A DNA stretch of 64,000 bases from an uncultured Tenacibaculum sp. (GTDB taxonomy: Bacteria; Bacteroidota; Bacteroidia; Flavobacteriales; Flavobacteriaceae). Positions 1 to 8,685 of the stretch are shown here, piece after piece. The notes beneath the pieces were generated by a model that did not search any database, was not told the DNA's origin, and saw nothing but the letters and a program-made list of their open reading frames with translations. Position numbers and translations under genes: made by a program. The stretch is taken from contig CANNGJ010000007.1 in assembly GCA_947504185.1 (NCBI GenBank), positions 1 to 64,000 on the forward strand. Direction: 5' to 3'. Positions within the stretch are counted from its first letter, which is position 1; the number at the start of each line of letters is the position of its first letter.

Positions 1-42
1 TTGTTGTTGATTGTCAAGGCAATTTAGACCATTTTGAAACAT

Positions 43-72
43 AAAAAATGGCCGGAATTTCTTCCGACCATG
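43..72 (-). terminator. Intrinsic terminator of the ybaB-DUF2752-CCC operon
   Basis: An imperfect hairpin at 48-71 (ATGG-x-CGGAA arms around a 4-nt loop) is followed, on the minus strand, by a U run at 43-47. It lies just downstream of the last gene of the leftward operon. Confidence 0.7.
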
Positions 73-99
73 ACTACCAAATTTGGTTGCTTTTTTTTT

Positions 100-432
100 T
101 TAACTATTTTGAAGTTCATTTAATCGTTCCTGCATTAGTTCTGGGTTTTGAATTGCATCCCACCCAAAATAAGAAACCATTCCTATTATTAAGATAAGGT
201 ATATAGCGCTTAAAATAATACCTACAATAGCTAGAGTTTTACCAATTTTAACATTGTTAATTCCATCATATTCATCTGGGTTGTCATTGTGTAAAGCTGT
301 AGCTTTTTTTGCTAAAACTAAAGCAACAATACCTAAAACTAACCCGATAAAACCATAACAACAACATCCTAAAATTGAAAGGATACCTAATACTAATACC
401 CCTGTTGAATTTGGTAACTTTTGTTTTTCCAT
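100..432 (-). CDS. CCC-motif membrane protein (DUF4190-like)
   Basis: A 110-aa small membrane protein with two hydrophobic segments (about residues 13-40 and 64-90). The first begins with the Cys-Cys-Cys triplet (residues 23-25) that gives this Bacteroidota family its name, and the C-terminal tail is polar. It is the third gene of a leftward operon after YbaB and the DUF2752 protein, 7 bp from its neighbour. The family has no established function. The triplet could be a metal or lipid-anchoring site, but this is inference. Confidence 0.8.
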   Translation of the reverse strand: MEKQKLPNSTGVLVLGILSILGCCCYGFIGLVLGIVALVLAKKATALHNDNPDEYDGINNVKIGKTLAIVGIILSAIYLILIIGMVSYFGWDAIQNPELMQERLNELQNS

Positions 433-439
433 AGTTTAT

Positions 440-733
440 TTAAATTAATTGATTTATTTTTAAAACATAACTTATTACAATAATAAGTACATTAATTATA
501 GCTAAAATAGAAATTATTTTTTGAGCGAACTTTATTTTATAAAAGAAATTTATAATGATAACTACCGCTAATAATAACAAAGTATATATAGCAGGATACA
601 TTTTAAAAGCAGCTATAAATTCACCATGTATTAGTAAATTTAAAGCTCTTTGCATACCACAACCTAAACAGTCTACTCCAAAGAGTTTTTTATTTAAACA
701 TGGTAACATATAATCTTCTAATTGTAAATACAT
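440..733 (-). CDS. DUF2752 family membrane protein
   Basis: A 97-aa protein with the DUF2752 signature C-L-G-C-G-M-Q-R-A at residues 23-31, followed by two or three membrane helices (about 40-60 and 68-92). The CxxCGMxRA motif next to a membrane segment suggests a thiol or metal site, but no function is established. It lies 5 bp after YbaB and 7 bp before the CCC-motif gene, so the three are almost certainly cotranscribed. Confidence 0.8.
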   Translation of the reverse strand: MYLQLEDYMLPCLNKKLFGVDCLGCGMQRALNLLIHGEFIAAFKMYPAIYTLLLLAVVIIINFFYKIKFAQKIISILAIINVLIIVISYVLKINQLI

Positions 734-738
734 TATCT

Positions 739-1062
739 TTATTTAAACATATCCATTCCAGGTATATTAGGCATTCCAGCTTTGGCAGCTACTGCTAACT
801 CCTGTTCGTTAATTTCTCCAGCTCTTTTTAAAGCTTTGTTTAAAGTTAAAATTAAATAATCTTCCAATTCTTCTTTATCTTCTAATAAAGATTCATTAAT
901 ATTAATAGCTTTAATTTCTCTATTAGCAGTTACTGTAATTTTTATGTTTCCGCTCGCTGAAGCTTCATCAATTAAAACAGTATTTAAACGTTTTTTAGTT
1001 TCTTCAACTTTTTGTTGGGCTTCTTGTAGCTTGCCCATCATACCAGAAATATCTCCAAACAT
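739..1062 (-). CDS. YbaB/EbfC family nucleoid-associated protein
   Basis: A 107-aa protein with typical YbaB length and composition: an N-terminal charged coiled coil (about 8-30, Met- and Gln-rich), a central beta sheet beginning near residue 38, a helix with conserved acidic residues, and a Gly/Met/Pro-rich tail. The family forms dimers that bind DNA. It is usually next to recR/dnaX, which is not so here; instead it leads an operon with two small membrane proteins. A minus-strand -7 box lies at 1092-1099. Confidence 0.88.
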   Translation of the reverse strand: MFGDISGMMGKLQEAQQKVEETKKRLNTVLIDEASASGNIKITVTANREIKAININESLLEDKEELEDYLILTLNKALKRAGEINEQELAVAAKAGMPNIPGMDMFK

Positions 1063-1091
1063 CTATCTTTTATTTATGATTTATTTAAAAA

Positions 1092-1099
1092 CAAAAATA
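1092..1099 (-). promoter_or_regulatory. -7 promoter box (TATTTTTG) for the YbaB operon
   Basis: A perfect match to the Bacteroidota -7 consensus TAnnTTTG on the minus strand, 30 bp upstream of the YbaB start. I see no clear -33 TTG. Confidence 0.5.
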
Positions 1100-1134
1100 G
1101 TATTTTCACAAGGAATTTAACGAACCTTAATAAA

Positions 1135-3297
1135 ATGAAAAAAATTATGCTACCTGCTATGGCTTTTAGTCTTATTTTTGCTTCCTGCAAAAAGCAAGAA
1201 ATGAAGAAAGATATTAAAGCTCCAGTTGCTGAAAAGCAACCAACTACCTTAGAGAAACATGGAGATGTACGTAATGACGATTATTTTTGGATGCGCTTAA
1301 CGGATGCTCAGAAAAATGCTGAAGTTAAAGATGAACAAACGCAAAAAGTATACGATTATTTAAATGCTGAGAATGCATATTATGATGAAATGACTGCTGA
1401 AACTAAAGATTTTCAACAAGGTTTATTTCAAGAAATGAAAGGTCGTATTAAAGAAGATGATGAATCGGTACCTTATAAAAAGAACGGATACTATTATATT
1501 ACTCGTTTCGAAAAAGGACAACAATACCCTATTTATAGTCGTAAAAAAAGCAATTTAGAAGCTGAAGAAGAAATCATGTTTAATGTAAACGATGATGCGA
1601 AAGGACATGAATATTTTCAATTAGGAGGTTTAGGAATTTCACCAAATAATAAGTTAACGACATTTGCTATTGATACTGTGAGTCGTCGTCAATACACGAT
1701 TCAAATTAAAAATTTAGAAAACGGTAAAATTCATACAGATAAAATAGATAATACTACCGGAGGTTCTGTTTGGGCAAATGATAATAAAACAATTTATTAT
1801 ACCAAGCAAGATCCACAAACATTACGTAGCTCTAAAATTTATAAACATGTTTTAGGAACAGATGCTTCTGAGGACGTGTTAGTTTTTGAAGAAAAAGATG
1901 AAACATTCGGGACTTTCGTTACCAAAACAAAATCTAAGAAATACATTGTTATTGGTTCGTATAACACAGTATCAACAGAATATCAAGTATTAGAAGCTGA
2001 TAATCCTGATGGAGAGTTTAGAATGATTCAGCCACGAGAGCGTGATTTAGAATATGACATAGCACATTATGGAGATCATTTTTATATTAAAACAAATAAA
2101 GATGGAGCAACGAACTTTAAGTTGATGAAAACTCCAGAAAGCAAAACTTCAAAAGAAAATTGGGTAGATGTAATTCCGCATAGAGAAGATACGTTATTTG
2201 AAGATTTTTCAATCTTTAAAGATTATTTAGTTTTAGAAGAAAGAAATAATGGATTGAATAAAATACGTATTAAACGTTGGGATGGTTCAAAAGATTATTA
2301 TTTGCCTTTTGATGAGGAAACATACTCAGCTGGTGTGTATGCAAATCCAGAATTTGATACTGATATGATTCGTTATTCATACAATTCTATGACAACTCCT
2401 AGTTCTGTGATCGATTTTAATATGAAAGATCAATCTAAAGAAGTTAAAAAAGAACAAGAGGTATTAGGAGGTGAGTTTGATAAGAATAATTACGTAAGCG
2501 AGCGTATTTGGATACCAACTCGTGATGGTAAAAAAGTAGCGTTATCAATTGTACGCCATAAAGATACCAAAGTAGATAAGAACACACCAGTTTTACAATA
2601 TGCGTATGGTTCGTATGGTTATACTGTAAACGATGGTTTTTCTACTACTCGTTTAAGTTTATTAGACCGCGGATTTATTTTCGCTTTAGCACACATTCGT
2701 GGAAGTCAATATTTAGGACGTGATTGGTATGAAGACGGAAAAATGTTGAATAAGAAGAATACATTTAACGATTTTGTAGACTGTTCTAAATACTTAATAG
2801 ATAACAATTATACATCTCCAGAGCATTTATATGCTATGGGTGGATCAGCAGGTGGTTTATTAATGGGAGCAATTATTAATATGAATCCAGAATTGTATAA
2901 CGGTATTATTGCTGCAGTACCATTTGTAGATGTAATTTCTACGATGTTAGATGATAGTATTCCGTTAACAACAGGTGAATATGATGAATGGGGAAATCCA
3001 AATGACAAAGAATATTATGATTACATCAAATCATATTCTCCGTATGATCAAGTAGAGGCTAAAGCATATCCAAATATGTTAATTACTACTGGATTACACG
3101 ATAGTCAAGTACAATATTGGGAGCCAGCAAAATGGATTGCTAAACTAAGAGATGTAAAAACAGACAATAACAAGTTATTTCTGCATACAAATATGGATGC
3201 AGGTCATGGAGGAGCTTCAGGAAGATTTGATGCTTTAAAAGAAACAGCAGAAGAATATACCTTCTTATTAAGTTTAGAAGATAAGTTGGAAAAATAA
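1135..3297 (+). CDS. S9 family peptidase (oligopeptidase B/prolyl oligopeptidase type), lipoprotein
   Basis: A 720-aa exported serine peptidase. The N-terminus is a lipoprotein signal (lipobox F-A-S-C, Cys18), so the enzyme should sit on a membrane facing the periplasm or outside. A beta-propeller domain spans about 60-430 and the alpha/beta-hydrolase domain about 450-715. The triad is readable: Ser571 in G-G-S-A-G-G, Asp656 in G-L-H-D-S, and His691 in A-G-H-G-G. Known relatives cleave short peptides after basic residues or proline; which specificity applies here cannot be read off. The gene is transcribed divergently from ybaB. Confidence 0.92.
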   Translation: MKKIMLPAMAFSLIFASCKKQEMKKDIKAPVAEKQPTTLEKHGDVRNDDYFWMRLTDAQKNAEVKDEQTQKVYDYLNAENAYYDEMTAETKDFQQGLFQEMKGRIKEDDESVPYKKNGYYYITRFEKGQQYPIYSRKKSNLEAEEEIMFNVNDDAKGHEYFQLGGLGISPNNKLTTFAIDTVSRRQYTIQIKNLENGKIHTDKIDNTTGGSVWANDNKTIYYTKQDPQTLRSSKIYKHVLGTDASEDVLVFEEKDETFGTFVTKTKSKKYIVIGSYNTVSTEYQVLEADNPDGEFRMIQPRERDLEYDIAHYGDHFYIKTNKDGATNFKLMKTPESKTSKENWVDVIPHREDTLFEDFSIFKDYLVLEERNNGLNKIRIKRWDGSKDYYLPFDEETYSAGVYANPEFDTDMIRYSYNSMTTPSSVIDFNMKDQSKEVKKEQEVLGGEFDKNNYVSERIWIPTRDGKKVALSIVRHKDTKVDKNTPVLQYAYGSYGYTVNDGFSTTRLSLLDRGFIFALAHIRGSQYLGRDWYEDGKMLNKKNTFNDFVDCSKYLIDNNYTSPEHLYAMGGSAGGLLMGAIINMNPELYNGIIAAVPFVDVISTMLDDSIPLTTGEYDEWGNPNDKEYYDYIKSYSPYDQVEAKAYPNMLITTGLHDSQVQYWEPAKWIAKLRDVKTDNNKLFLHTNMDAGHGGASGRFDALKETAEEYTFLLSLEDKLEK

Positions 3298-3326
3298 TTA
3301 TATTTTTGCGCTCAATTGAGTGTAGG

Positions 3327-3399
3327 CGTCATTACAAGAGTAAAGTAGCAAGCAATCTCAAAATTTAAGATTACTTCGTCATTTATTCTCGTAATGACG
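3327..3399. repeat. Palindromic intergenic repeat (REP/MITE-like)
   Basis: The stretch begins CGTCATTAC and ends GTAATGACG, forming a long imperfect stem whose interior contains AAGCAATCTC. This strongly resembles the CGTCATTGCGAGG...AAGCAATCTC palindromes scattered through many bacterial genomes. It fills most of the gap between the S9 peptidase and the CysK-like gene. It may also act as a terminator, because T-rich sequence follows. Confidence 0.6.
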
Positions 3400-3416
3400 T
3401 TTTTTATTATACAAGA

Positions 3417-4415
3417 ATGGACAGAAATCAACATATATCCAATAACATTTTAGAGTTAGTAGGTCAAACCCCATTGATTAAGCTAAACAGAATTACCAAA
3501 GATTTACCAGGTAATTTTTACGCAAAAGTAGAAGCTTTTAACCCTGGGCAATCTGCTAAAGATAGAATAGCATTGCATATTGTTGAAAATGCAGAAAAGA
3601 AAGGAATTTTAACCCCTGGAGATACAATTGTAGAAACCACTTCGGGAAACACTGGGTTTAGCTTAGCAATGATTGCATTGGTAAAAGGATACAAATGTAT
3701 TTTAGCGGTAAGCGATAAATCATCGCAAAATAAGATTGATGTTTTAAAAACAATGGGAGCTGAGGTACACGTTTGTCCTGCAAATGTTCCTGCTGATGAT
3801 CCTCGTTCGTATTACGAAACTGCAAAGAGAATCCATAAAGAAACTCCGAAGTCAATTTATATCAATCAATATTTTAATGAATTAAATATTGAAGCACATT
3901 ATCATACAACCGGTCCAGAAATTTGGAAGCAAACGCAAGGTAAGGTTACACATATGGTGGTGGCAAGTGGTACCGGAGGAACAATATCTGGATCTGGACG
4001 TTATTTAAAAGAACAAAATCCAAATATTAAAATTTTAGGGGTTGATGCTATCGGATCGGTAATTAAAAAATATCACGAAACTCGTGAACTTGATGAAGGT
4101 GAAATAGCTCCGTACAAAATAGAAGGTTTAGGTAAAAATTTAGTGCCAGGAGCTACAGATTTTGATGTGGTAGATGTATATGAAAAGGTGGCAGATAAAG
4201 CCTCAGCATTAAAATCGAGAGAGTTAGTAAAAGCAGAAGGGTTATTTTGTGGATATACTTCTGGAGCTGTAATGCAAGCAACTCAACAATATGCTGATAA
4301 AGGATTGTTTGATAATGATAGTTTTGTGGTAGTTATTTTACCAGATCACGGTATTCGTTATATGGATAAAATATATTCTGATAACTGGATGAAAGAGCAA
4401 GGTTTTTTAGAATAA
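3417..4415 (+). CDS. PLP-dependent cysteine synthase / CBS-like enzyme (copy 1)
   Basis: A 332-aa fold-type II PLP enzyme. The Schiff-base lysine is Lys48 in Q-S-A-K-D-R, the substrate loop T-S-G-N-T-G is at 75-80, and the phosphate-binding G-T-G-G-T-I-S-G lies near residue 190. The family makes cysteine from O-acetylserine and sulfide, or cystathionine from serine and homocysteine. There is no heme domain and no CBS regulatory domain. A paralogue sits at 13513-14493. The AraC-type gene starts 4 bp after the stop, so the two are likely cotranscribed. Confidence 0.9.
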   Translation: MDRNQHISNNILELVGQTPLIKLNRITKDLPGNFYAKVEAFNPGQSAKDRIALHIVENAEKKGILTPGDTIVETTSGNTGFSLAMIALVKGYKCILAVSDKSSQNKIDVLKTMGAEVHVCPANVPADDPRSYYETAKRIHKETPKSIYINQYFNELNIEAHYHTTGPEIWKQTQGKVTHMVVASGTGGTISGSGRYLKEQNPNIKILGVDAIGSVIKKYHETRELDEGEIAPYKIEGLGKNLVPGATDFDVVDVYEKVADKASALKSRELVKAEGLFCGYTSGAVMQATQQYADKGLFDNDSFVVVILPDHGIRYMDKIYSDNWMKEQGFLE

Positions 4416-4419
4416 AATC

Positions 4420-5253
4420 ATGGAAATAGAAAGCATACCAGAGTCTTACATTAAAAATCAAGAAAGTCTTCCTGATTTATTCGTGTATGATTTTAAAATG
4501 ACCGAAGATAGTATTAAAACTAAGGTCAATTTAAATATGCACATGTTTAGCTTTCTTCAAACCGGAAAAAAACAAGTACATTTTGCTGAAACCACAGTTT
4601 TAGTTGATAATTCACAATCATTATTAATTAAAAAAGGAAATTGTCTTTGGAGTGAATTATTAGAAACTGAAGAACTTTATTATTGTAAACTTCTTTTTTT
4701 TTCAGAAAAACAATTAAAAGAGTTTTTACAAAGACATATAAAAGAAGAACGTAAATCACAAGATGCTCCGTCTTATTTTACAATTGAAAACGATTCGTAT
4801 ATCAATTCTTATTTAAATTCTTTATCTACTATTATGACAGCTCCTGTGGCTTTCATGAATACGTTACTAACCGTTAAGTACGAAGAGCTACTGTTGTATT
4901 TAATTAATAAATACGGAGTGATGTTCGAGAATTACTTATTATCTCTAATAACAGAAGAAGTTTCTCCGTTAAAAAAAGTAATAGAAAAAAACACCTATAC
5001 TTCACTTAGTTTAGAAGAGCTTGCTTTTTTATGTAACATGAGTTTATCTACTTTTAAAAGACACTTTATAAGAGAATATGATGAATCTCCAGGAAAATGG
5101 TTTAGAGATAAACGTTTACTTAAAGCAAAAGAGTTGTTAGAAGATAAAAATACAGTTCCCTCTGATGTTTATTTAGATTTAGGGTATAACAACTTATCTA
5201 ATTTTAGCAGTGCTTTTAAAAGTAAGTTTGGTGTAAATCCATCAGAAATTTAA
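4420..5253 (+). CDS. AraC family transcriptional regulator
   Basis: A 277-aa regulator. The C-terminal third (about 180-277) is an AraC/XylS double helix-turn-helix, recognisable from L-S-L-E-E-L-A-F-L-C-N-M-S and the second-helix signature L-G-Y-x-N-L-S-N-F-S-x-A-F-K. The N-terminal 170 residues resemble a cupin-like effector domain but carry no motif that I can assign. It follows the CysK-like gene by 4 bp and precedes the HbpS-like gene by about 100 bp, so either could be its target. Confidence 0.88.
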   Translation: MEIESIPESYIKNQESLPDLFVYDFKMTEDSIKTKVNLNMHMFSFLQTGKKQVHFAETTVLVDNSQSLLIKKGNCLWSELLETEELYYCKLLFFSEKQLKEFLQRHIKEERKSQDAPSYFTIENDSYINSYLNSLSTIMTAPVAFMNTLLTVKYEELLLYLINKYGVMFENYLLSLITEEVSPLKKVIEKNTYTSLSLEELAFLCNMSLSTFKRHFIREYDESPGKWFRDKRLLKAKELLEDKNTVPSDVYLDLGYNNLSNFSSAFKSKFGVNPSEI

Positions 5254-5315
5254 ACTTGACCTTTTTTCATAACCTATTGAACTGTTCTTGTAATTCATAA
5301 ACAGTACTAACCATG

Positions 5316-5323
5316 TAATTTTG
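5316..5323 (+). promoter_or_regulatory. -7 promoter box (TAATTTTG) for the HbpS-like gene
   Basis: A perfect TAnnTTTG match 33 bp upstream of the start codon at 5357. It indicates that the gene has its own promoter separate from the AraC gene. Confidence 0.5.
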
Positions 5324-5356
5324 CATCATAATTAGAAATTAATAAAACTAAATATT

Positions 5357-5755
5357 ATGAATATTACATTAGAACAAGCAGAAAAAATTATAGTAGCAGC
5401 AAAAGCTAAATCAATAGAAATTGATACAAAAATGAACATTGCTGTTGTTGATTCAGGAGCAAACTTAGTAGCTTTCGCTCGTATGGACGGAGCTTGGTTA
5501 GGATCGTTAGATATCTCTATTAAAAAAGCAAAAACTTCTCGTTTTTTTGATATGAACACTGGTGTTATTGGTGAGTTATCTCAACCAGGAGCTCCTTTAT
5601 ATAATATCGAACACTCTAATAACGGATTAATTACTTTCCCAGGTGGTGTACCTTTAAAAGACGCTAATGGAAACGTAATTGGGGCAGTAGGTGTAAGTGG
5701 AAGTTCTGTAGAAAACGATCATACAGTTGCAGAAGCTGGTGCAAACGCAATTTAA
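5357..5755 (+). CDS. GlcG/HbpS family heme-binding-like protein
   Basis: A 132-aa single-domain protein of the GlcG/HbpS (DUF336) family. It has an N-terminal helix, then [20 protein letters not shown] (about 35-54), the F-P-G-G-V-P-L loop and the C-terminal I-G-A-V-G-V-S-G. HbpS binds heme and iron, but many relatives are of unknown role. There is no signal peptide, so it is probably cytoplasmic. It is downstream of an AraC regulator and ends at a strong terminator. Confidence 0.85.
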   Translation: MNITLEQAEKIIVAAKAKSIEIDTKMNIAVVDSGANLVAFARMDGAWLGSLDISIKKAKTSRFFDMNTGVIGELSQPGAPLYNIEHSNNGLITFPGGVPLKDANGNVIGAVGVSGSSVENDHTVAEAGANAI

Positions 5756-5772
5756 TAATAAAGCACAATTTG

Positions 5773-5802
5773 AAAAAGGATAGCAATTGCTATCCTTTTT
5801 TT
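5773..5802 (+). terminator. Intrinsic terminator after the HbpS-like gene
   Basis: A perfect 28-nt palindrome with the core GGATAGCAATTGCTATCC, flanked by A5 and a T7 run, 17 bp after the stop codon. Confidence 0.85.
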
Positions 5803-5823
5803 ATGAAATAAAAATAAGTAATT

Positions 5824-6468
5824 GTGAAAAAATATATAACAGAATTTATCGGAACATTTGCATTAGTTTTTTGCGGAACAGGAGCAGTAATTGTGAATTC
5901 ATTATCTGATGGAAGTTTAGGTTTAATAGGAATATCAATGGTTTTCGGAATTACTATTACCGCTATGATTTATGTTTTTGGTAATATTTCAGGAATGCAT
6001 ATAAATCCAGCAGTTACTATTGCATTAGCAGTTGGTAAATTGATGCCTAAAAATGAAGTGATAGGATATATTTCAGCTCAAATATTAGGCGCTTTTTTAG
6101 CAAGCGGGCTTTTATGTTTCATTTTTACTGAAACGAAAACATTAGGAGAAACCTTACCTAATGGCGGAATTTTACCATCTATTATATTAGAAATAGTGTT
6201 AACTTTCTTTTTAATGTTAACTATTTTAGGAATTACTTCTAAAAAAGAATATTCAAATTTAGCAGGAATAATTATAGGAGTATTTATTGTCGGAGCAATT
6301 TTAATTTCAGGTCCAATTTCAGGAGGTTCTTTTAATCCAGCACGAAGCATTGCTCCAGCAATAATTTTGGGGAATTTTTATTCATTATGGATATATGTTA
6401 CAGCTCCAGTTATTGGAAGTGTACTGGCAATAATCTTATGGAGATATATGGATGAAAAAAAAGAATAA
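5824..6468 (+). CDS. MIP/aquaporin family channel (GTG start)
   Basis: A 214-aa six-helix channel of the major intrinsic protein family. It has both half-helix signatures: H-I-N-P-A-V-T near residue 61 and F-N-P-A-R-S near 170. The start is GTG, directly followed by the expected K-K-Y-I-T-E-F-I-G-T-F opening, so the start is well supported. It lacks an obvious glycerol-facilitator insertion and is short. Water or small neutral solutes are the likely substrates. A second aquaporin is at 19060. Confidence 0.88.
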   Translation: MKKYITEFIGTFALVFCGTGAVIVNSLSDGSLGLIGISMVFGITITAMIYVFGNISGMHINPAVTIALAVGKLMPKNEVIGYISAQILGAFLASGLLCFIFTETKTLGETLPNGGILPSIILEIVLTFFLMLTILGITSKKEYSNLAGIIIGVFIVGAILISGPISGGSFNPARSIAPAIILGNFYSLWIYVTAPVIGSVLAIILWRYMDEKKE

Positions 6469-6588
6469 CTTGTTATTTTTATGAATGCATTTGTGTATGA
6501 TTTTGTTGTGTGTTTTAACAGCTAAATCATATACAAAACAAATAAGAGTTTTACAAGTACAGATGAATTTTACCTGGTATAGTATTTT

Positions 6589-7341
6589 TTATTCTATGTT
6601 TTCCTCAATCCACTTCTTATAAAAGCTAATACGAGCATAATATTCTGTTACTCCATAAACACCTTGTTTTCCATTATCACTATCTGCTTGATTTGAACTA
6701 ACCCCAATAATGTATCTTACATTATCGATATCAATAAAAGCAGGACCTCCACTATCTCCAGGTCCACTTATACCTTCAAGTTCTGTTGTGTTTTTTGATT
6801 CTGGATTATCAAAACTAAAAATTATCCATTGACCATCAGTTTCATCTATTTTATTTGTCGCTGCTCGTGTAATCTTATCCCATTTTTGAGGACCTGTCAA
6901 ACCTGTTCCAAAATCTCCTCTACCAACAATAGTTATTTGTTTTCCTTTTTCGTCTTGCTTATCGTATAGTTTGGCAAAAGGAATATGTGTTATACATCCT
7001 TTAATTTGGATTAAGGCTATATCATTTTCTATAGATGTTTCACTTATTTGAAAGTCTGGATGTAGAATTATTTTTTCCACATCATATTGTTTATTGTCAA
7101 TACTTACTTGAGGAGTTTTCCCATTTTTCAATTCTTCATTTAAAACAATAGCAGCATGAGCTGCTGTTACTACCCAATTCTCTTTTATCAGTGTAGATTC
7201 ACCGTCAGATAAATGACAAATTTGGGAATATTTTTTTCCTAGTTCAATAAATCGTTCATCTGGCACATCGTGACGAACGACTATACTCATTAAAAAAAAT
7301 GACATTAATAGAACTAATAAGAATGGATTAGCTTTTTTCAT
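6589..7341 (-). CDS. Secreted trypsin-like serine protease (S1 family)
   Basis: A 250-aa protein with an N-terminal hydrophobic signal (about 5-22) and a complete chymotrypsin-fold triad: His62 in V-T-A-A-H-A, Asp107 in E-N-D-I-A-L, and Ser197 in G-D-S-G-G-P. There is no extra domain and no C-terminal sorting sequence, so it is probably periplasmic or released. The gene stands alone between converging and diverging neighbours. Its substrate is unknown. Confidence 0.9.
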   Translation of the reverse strand: MKKANPFLLVLLMSFFLMSIVVRHDVPDERFIELGKKYSQICHLSDGESTLIKENWVVTAAHAAIVLNEELKNGKTPQVSIDNKQYDVEKIILHPDFQISETSIENDIALIQIKGCITHIPFAKLYDKQDEKGKQITIVGRGDFGTGLTGPQKWDKITRAATNKIDETDGQWIIFSFDNPESKNTTELEGISGPGDSGGPAFIDIDNVRYIIGVSSNQADSDNGKQGVYGVTEYYARISFYKKWIEENIE

Positions 7342-7444
7342 GATTTCGTATATTTTGATTTATTACTGCGAATGTAGATTTCAAAACAAAATGAAAAGTT
7401 AATTTTGAGATTGAAGAAGTGCTAAAACAAAGAAATTTTACGAA

Positions 7445-8539
7445 TTAGGACTTTTTTTGAAGCTTTCTAAAAGCTCCAGGAGACATTCCTAGGTTGAAAT
7501 TGAATGTTTTGTAGAAAGCACTTTTAGATTTAAAACCTACCTCCATTCCGATAGCTTCGATAGAATATTTATTAAAAACCGGATTGTGTAATAAATTTTG
7601 AGCAGCTTTTACTCGGTATTCATTTACAAACTGAACTACACTCTTGTTAGTTTCTTCATTTATAATTTGAGATAAATAGCCTTCATTTGTTCCCAATCGA
7701 ATTGCCAAATCTGATCTACTTAATAAAGGGTCTTTGAATAATTCTTCCTCTTCCATTAGCAAATATAGCTGAGTGATAATTTTTGAAACCGTGATTTCGT
7801 TTATTTTTCTTTTTGTTCCAATGCTATTTTTCTTTTTTGAAACTAAATATTGGTGTATTTCATCTTTTTGAACTATTAATTGCAATTTGAATACCCCGTA
7901 ATATAATATCCACCAAGATAAAAGCGATGGGAGGATTTTTAAGAACTGTAAATTATAATTTGCTTCGGAAATACTTATTTTTATTTTAGATAAAAGCCAA
8001 CATATGATTATACATATAATGAAAAAGTTTAATCTTAATAACCATCTTTTTTTTTCTTTTGAAATGGTACTTGATTTTTTTACCAAATGCCTTCCCAAAA
8101 AGACCAAGAACAAATTGTATCCGTAAACAGTAAAGAACTTCGTATAGTCCACAAAGGTCGAAAAAGCTGAATCGTATAAGTGAAAAATTGAATCTAGATG
8201 AAGAATAATTTCTATAATAACAGAGATAATAAATGGGGCATACAACCATTTAAGCCATTTTTCTTTTAGATAAGGATGTTTAATTTGGGTGAGAAAATAT
8301 ATAAATAAAGTCGCAGCAACCAAATATTCAGACATTGATAGACTTAAAAAGTGTACAACGATACTCTTTTTATCATACCAATTGCCTAAAAAAGTCAAGC
8401 TTATTAACAAGAATAATGATAGAGAAAGATAGTTGTTTGCTCGACTCTTATAAAAAGAGGTCGTTACCAATGCAAGGCATAAGAAGTATCCTAAAACTCC
8501 ACTGGTAATAACTACAAAATCTAGTATGGTTTGATTCAT
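7445..8539 (-). CDS. Membrane-bound AraC family regulator
   Basis: A 364-aa protein with about seven transmembrane helices in the first 220 residues, a short linker, and a C-terminal AraC-type helix-turn-helix (about 265-362, with L-G-T-N-E-G-Y-L-S-Q-I-I-N and V-G-F-K-S-K-S-A-F-Y-K-T-F). This seven-helix-plus-AraC layout is common in Bacteroidota and implies membrane sensing coupled directly to DNA binding. The ligand is unknown. It is transcribed toward the protease gene, about 100 bp away. Confidence 0.87.
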   Translation of the reverse strand: MNQTILDFVVITSGVLGYFLCLALVTTSFYKSRANNYLSLSLFLLISLTFLGNWYDKKSIVVHFLSLSMSEYLVAATLFIYFLTQIKHPYLKEKWLKWLYAPFIISVIIEIILHLDSIFHLYDSAFSTFVDYTKFFTVYGYNLFLVFLGRHLVKKSSTISKEKKRWLLRLNFFIICIIICWLLSKIKISISEANYNLQFLKILPSLLSWWILYYGVFKLQLIVQKDEIHQYLVSKKKNSIGTKRKINEITVSKIITQLYLLMEEEELFKDPLLSRSDLAIRLGTNEGYLSQIINEETNKSVVQFVNEYRVKAAQNLLHNPVFNKYSIEAIGMEVGFKSKSAFYKTFNFNLGMSPGAFRKLQKKS

Positions 8540-8685
8540 TCTTTGTTGTATGCAGAAAGTTTAATGGCTAGTAATTTGATTTTATAAATGTGCTAATATA
8601 AATTATGCGGGTATACCAATTAGTTAATTAAATTATAATACTCAAAAATGTTTTATAGAAATATTCAATTATTTACTGAGTTAAA

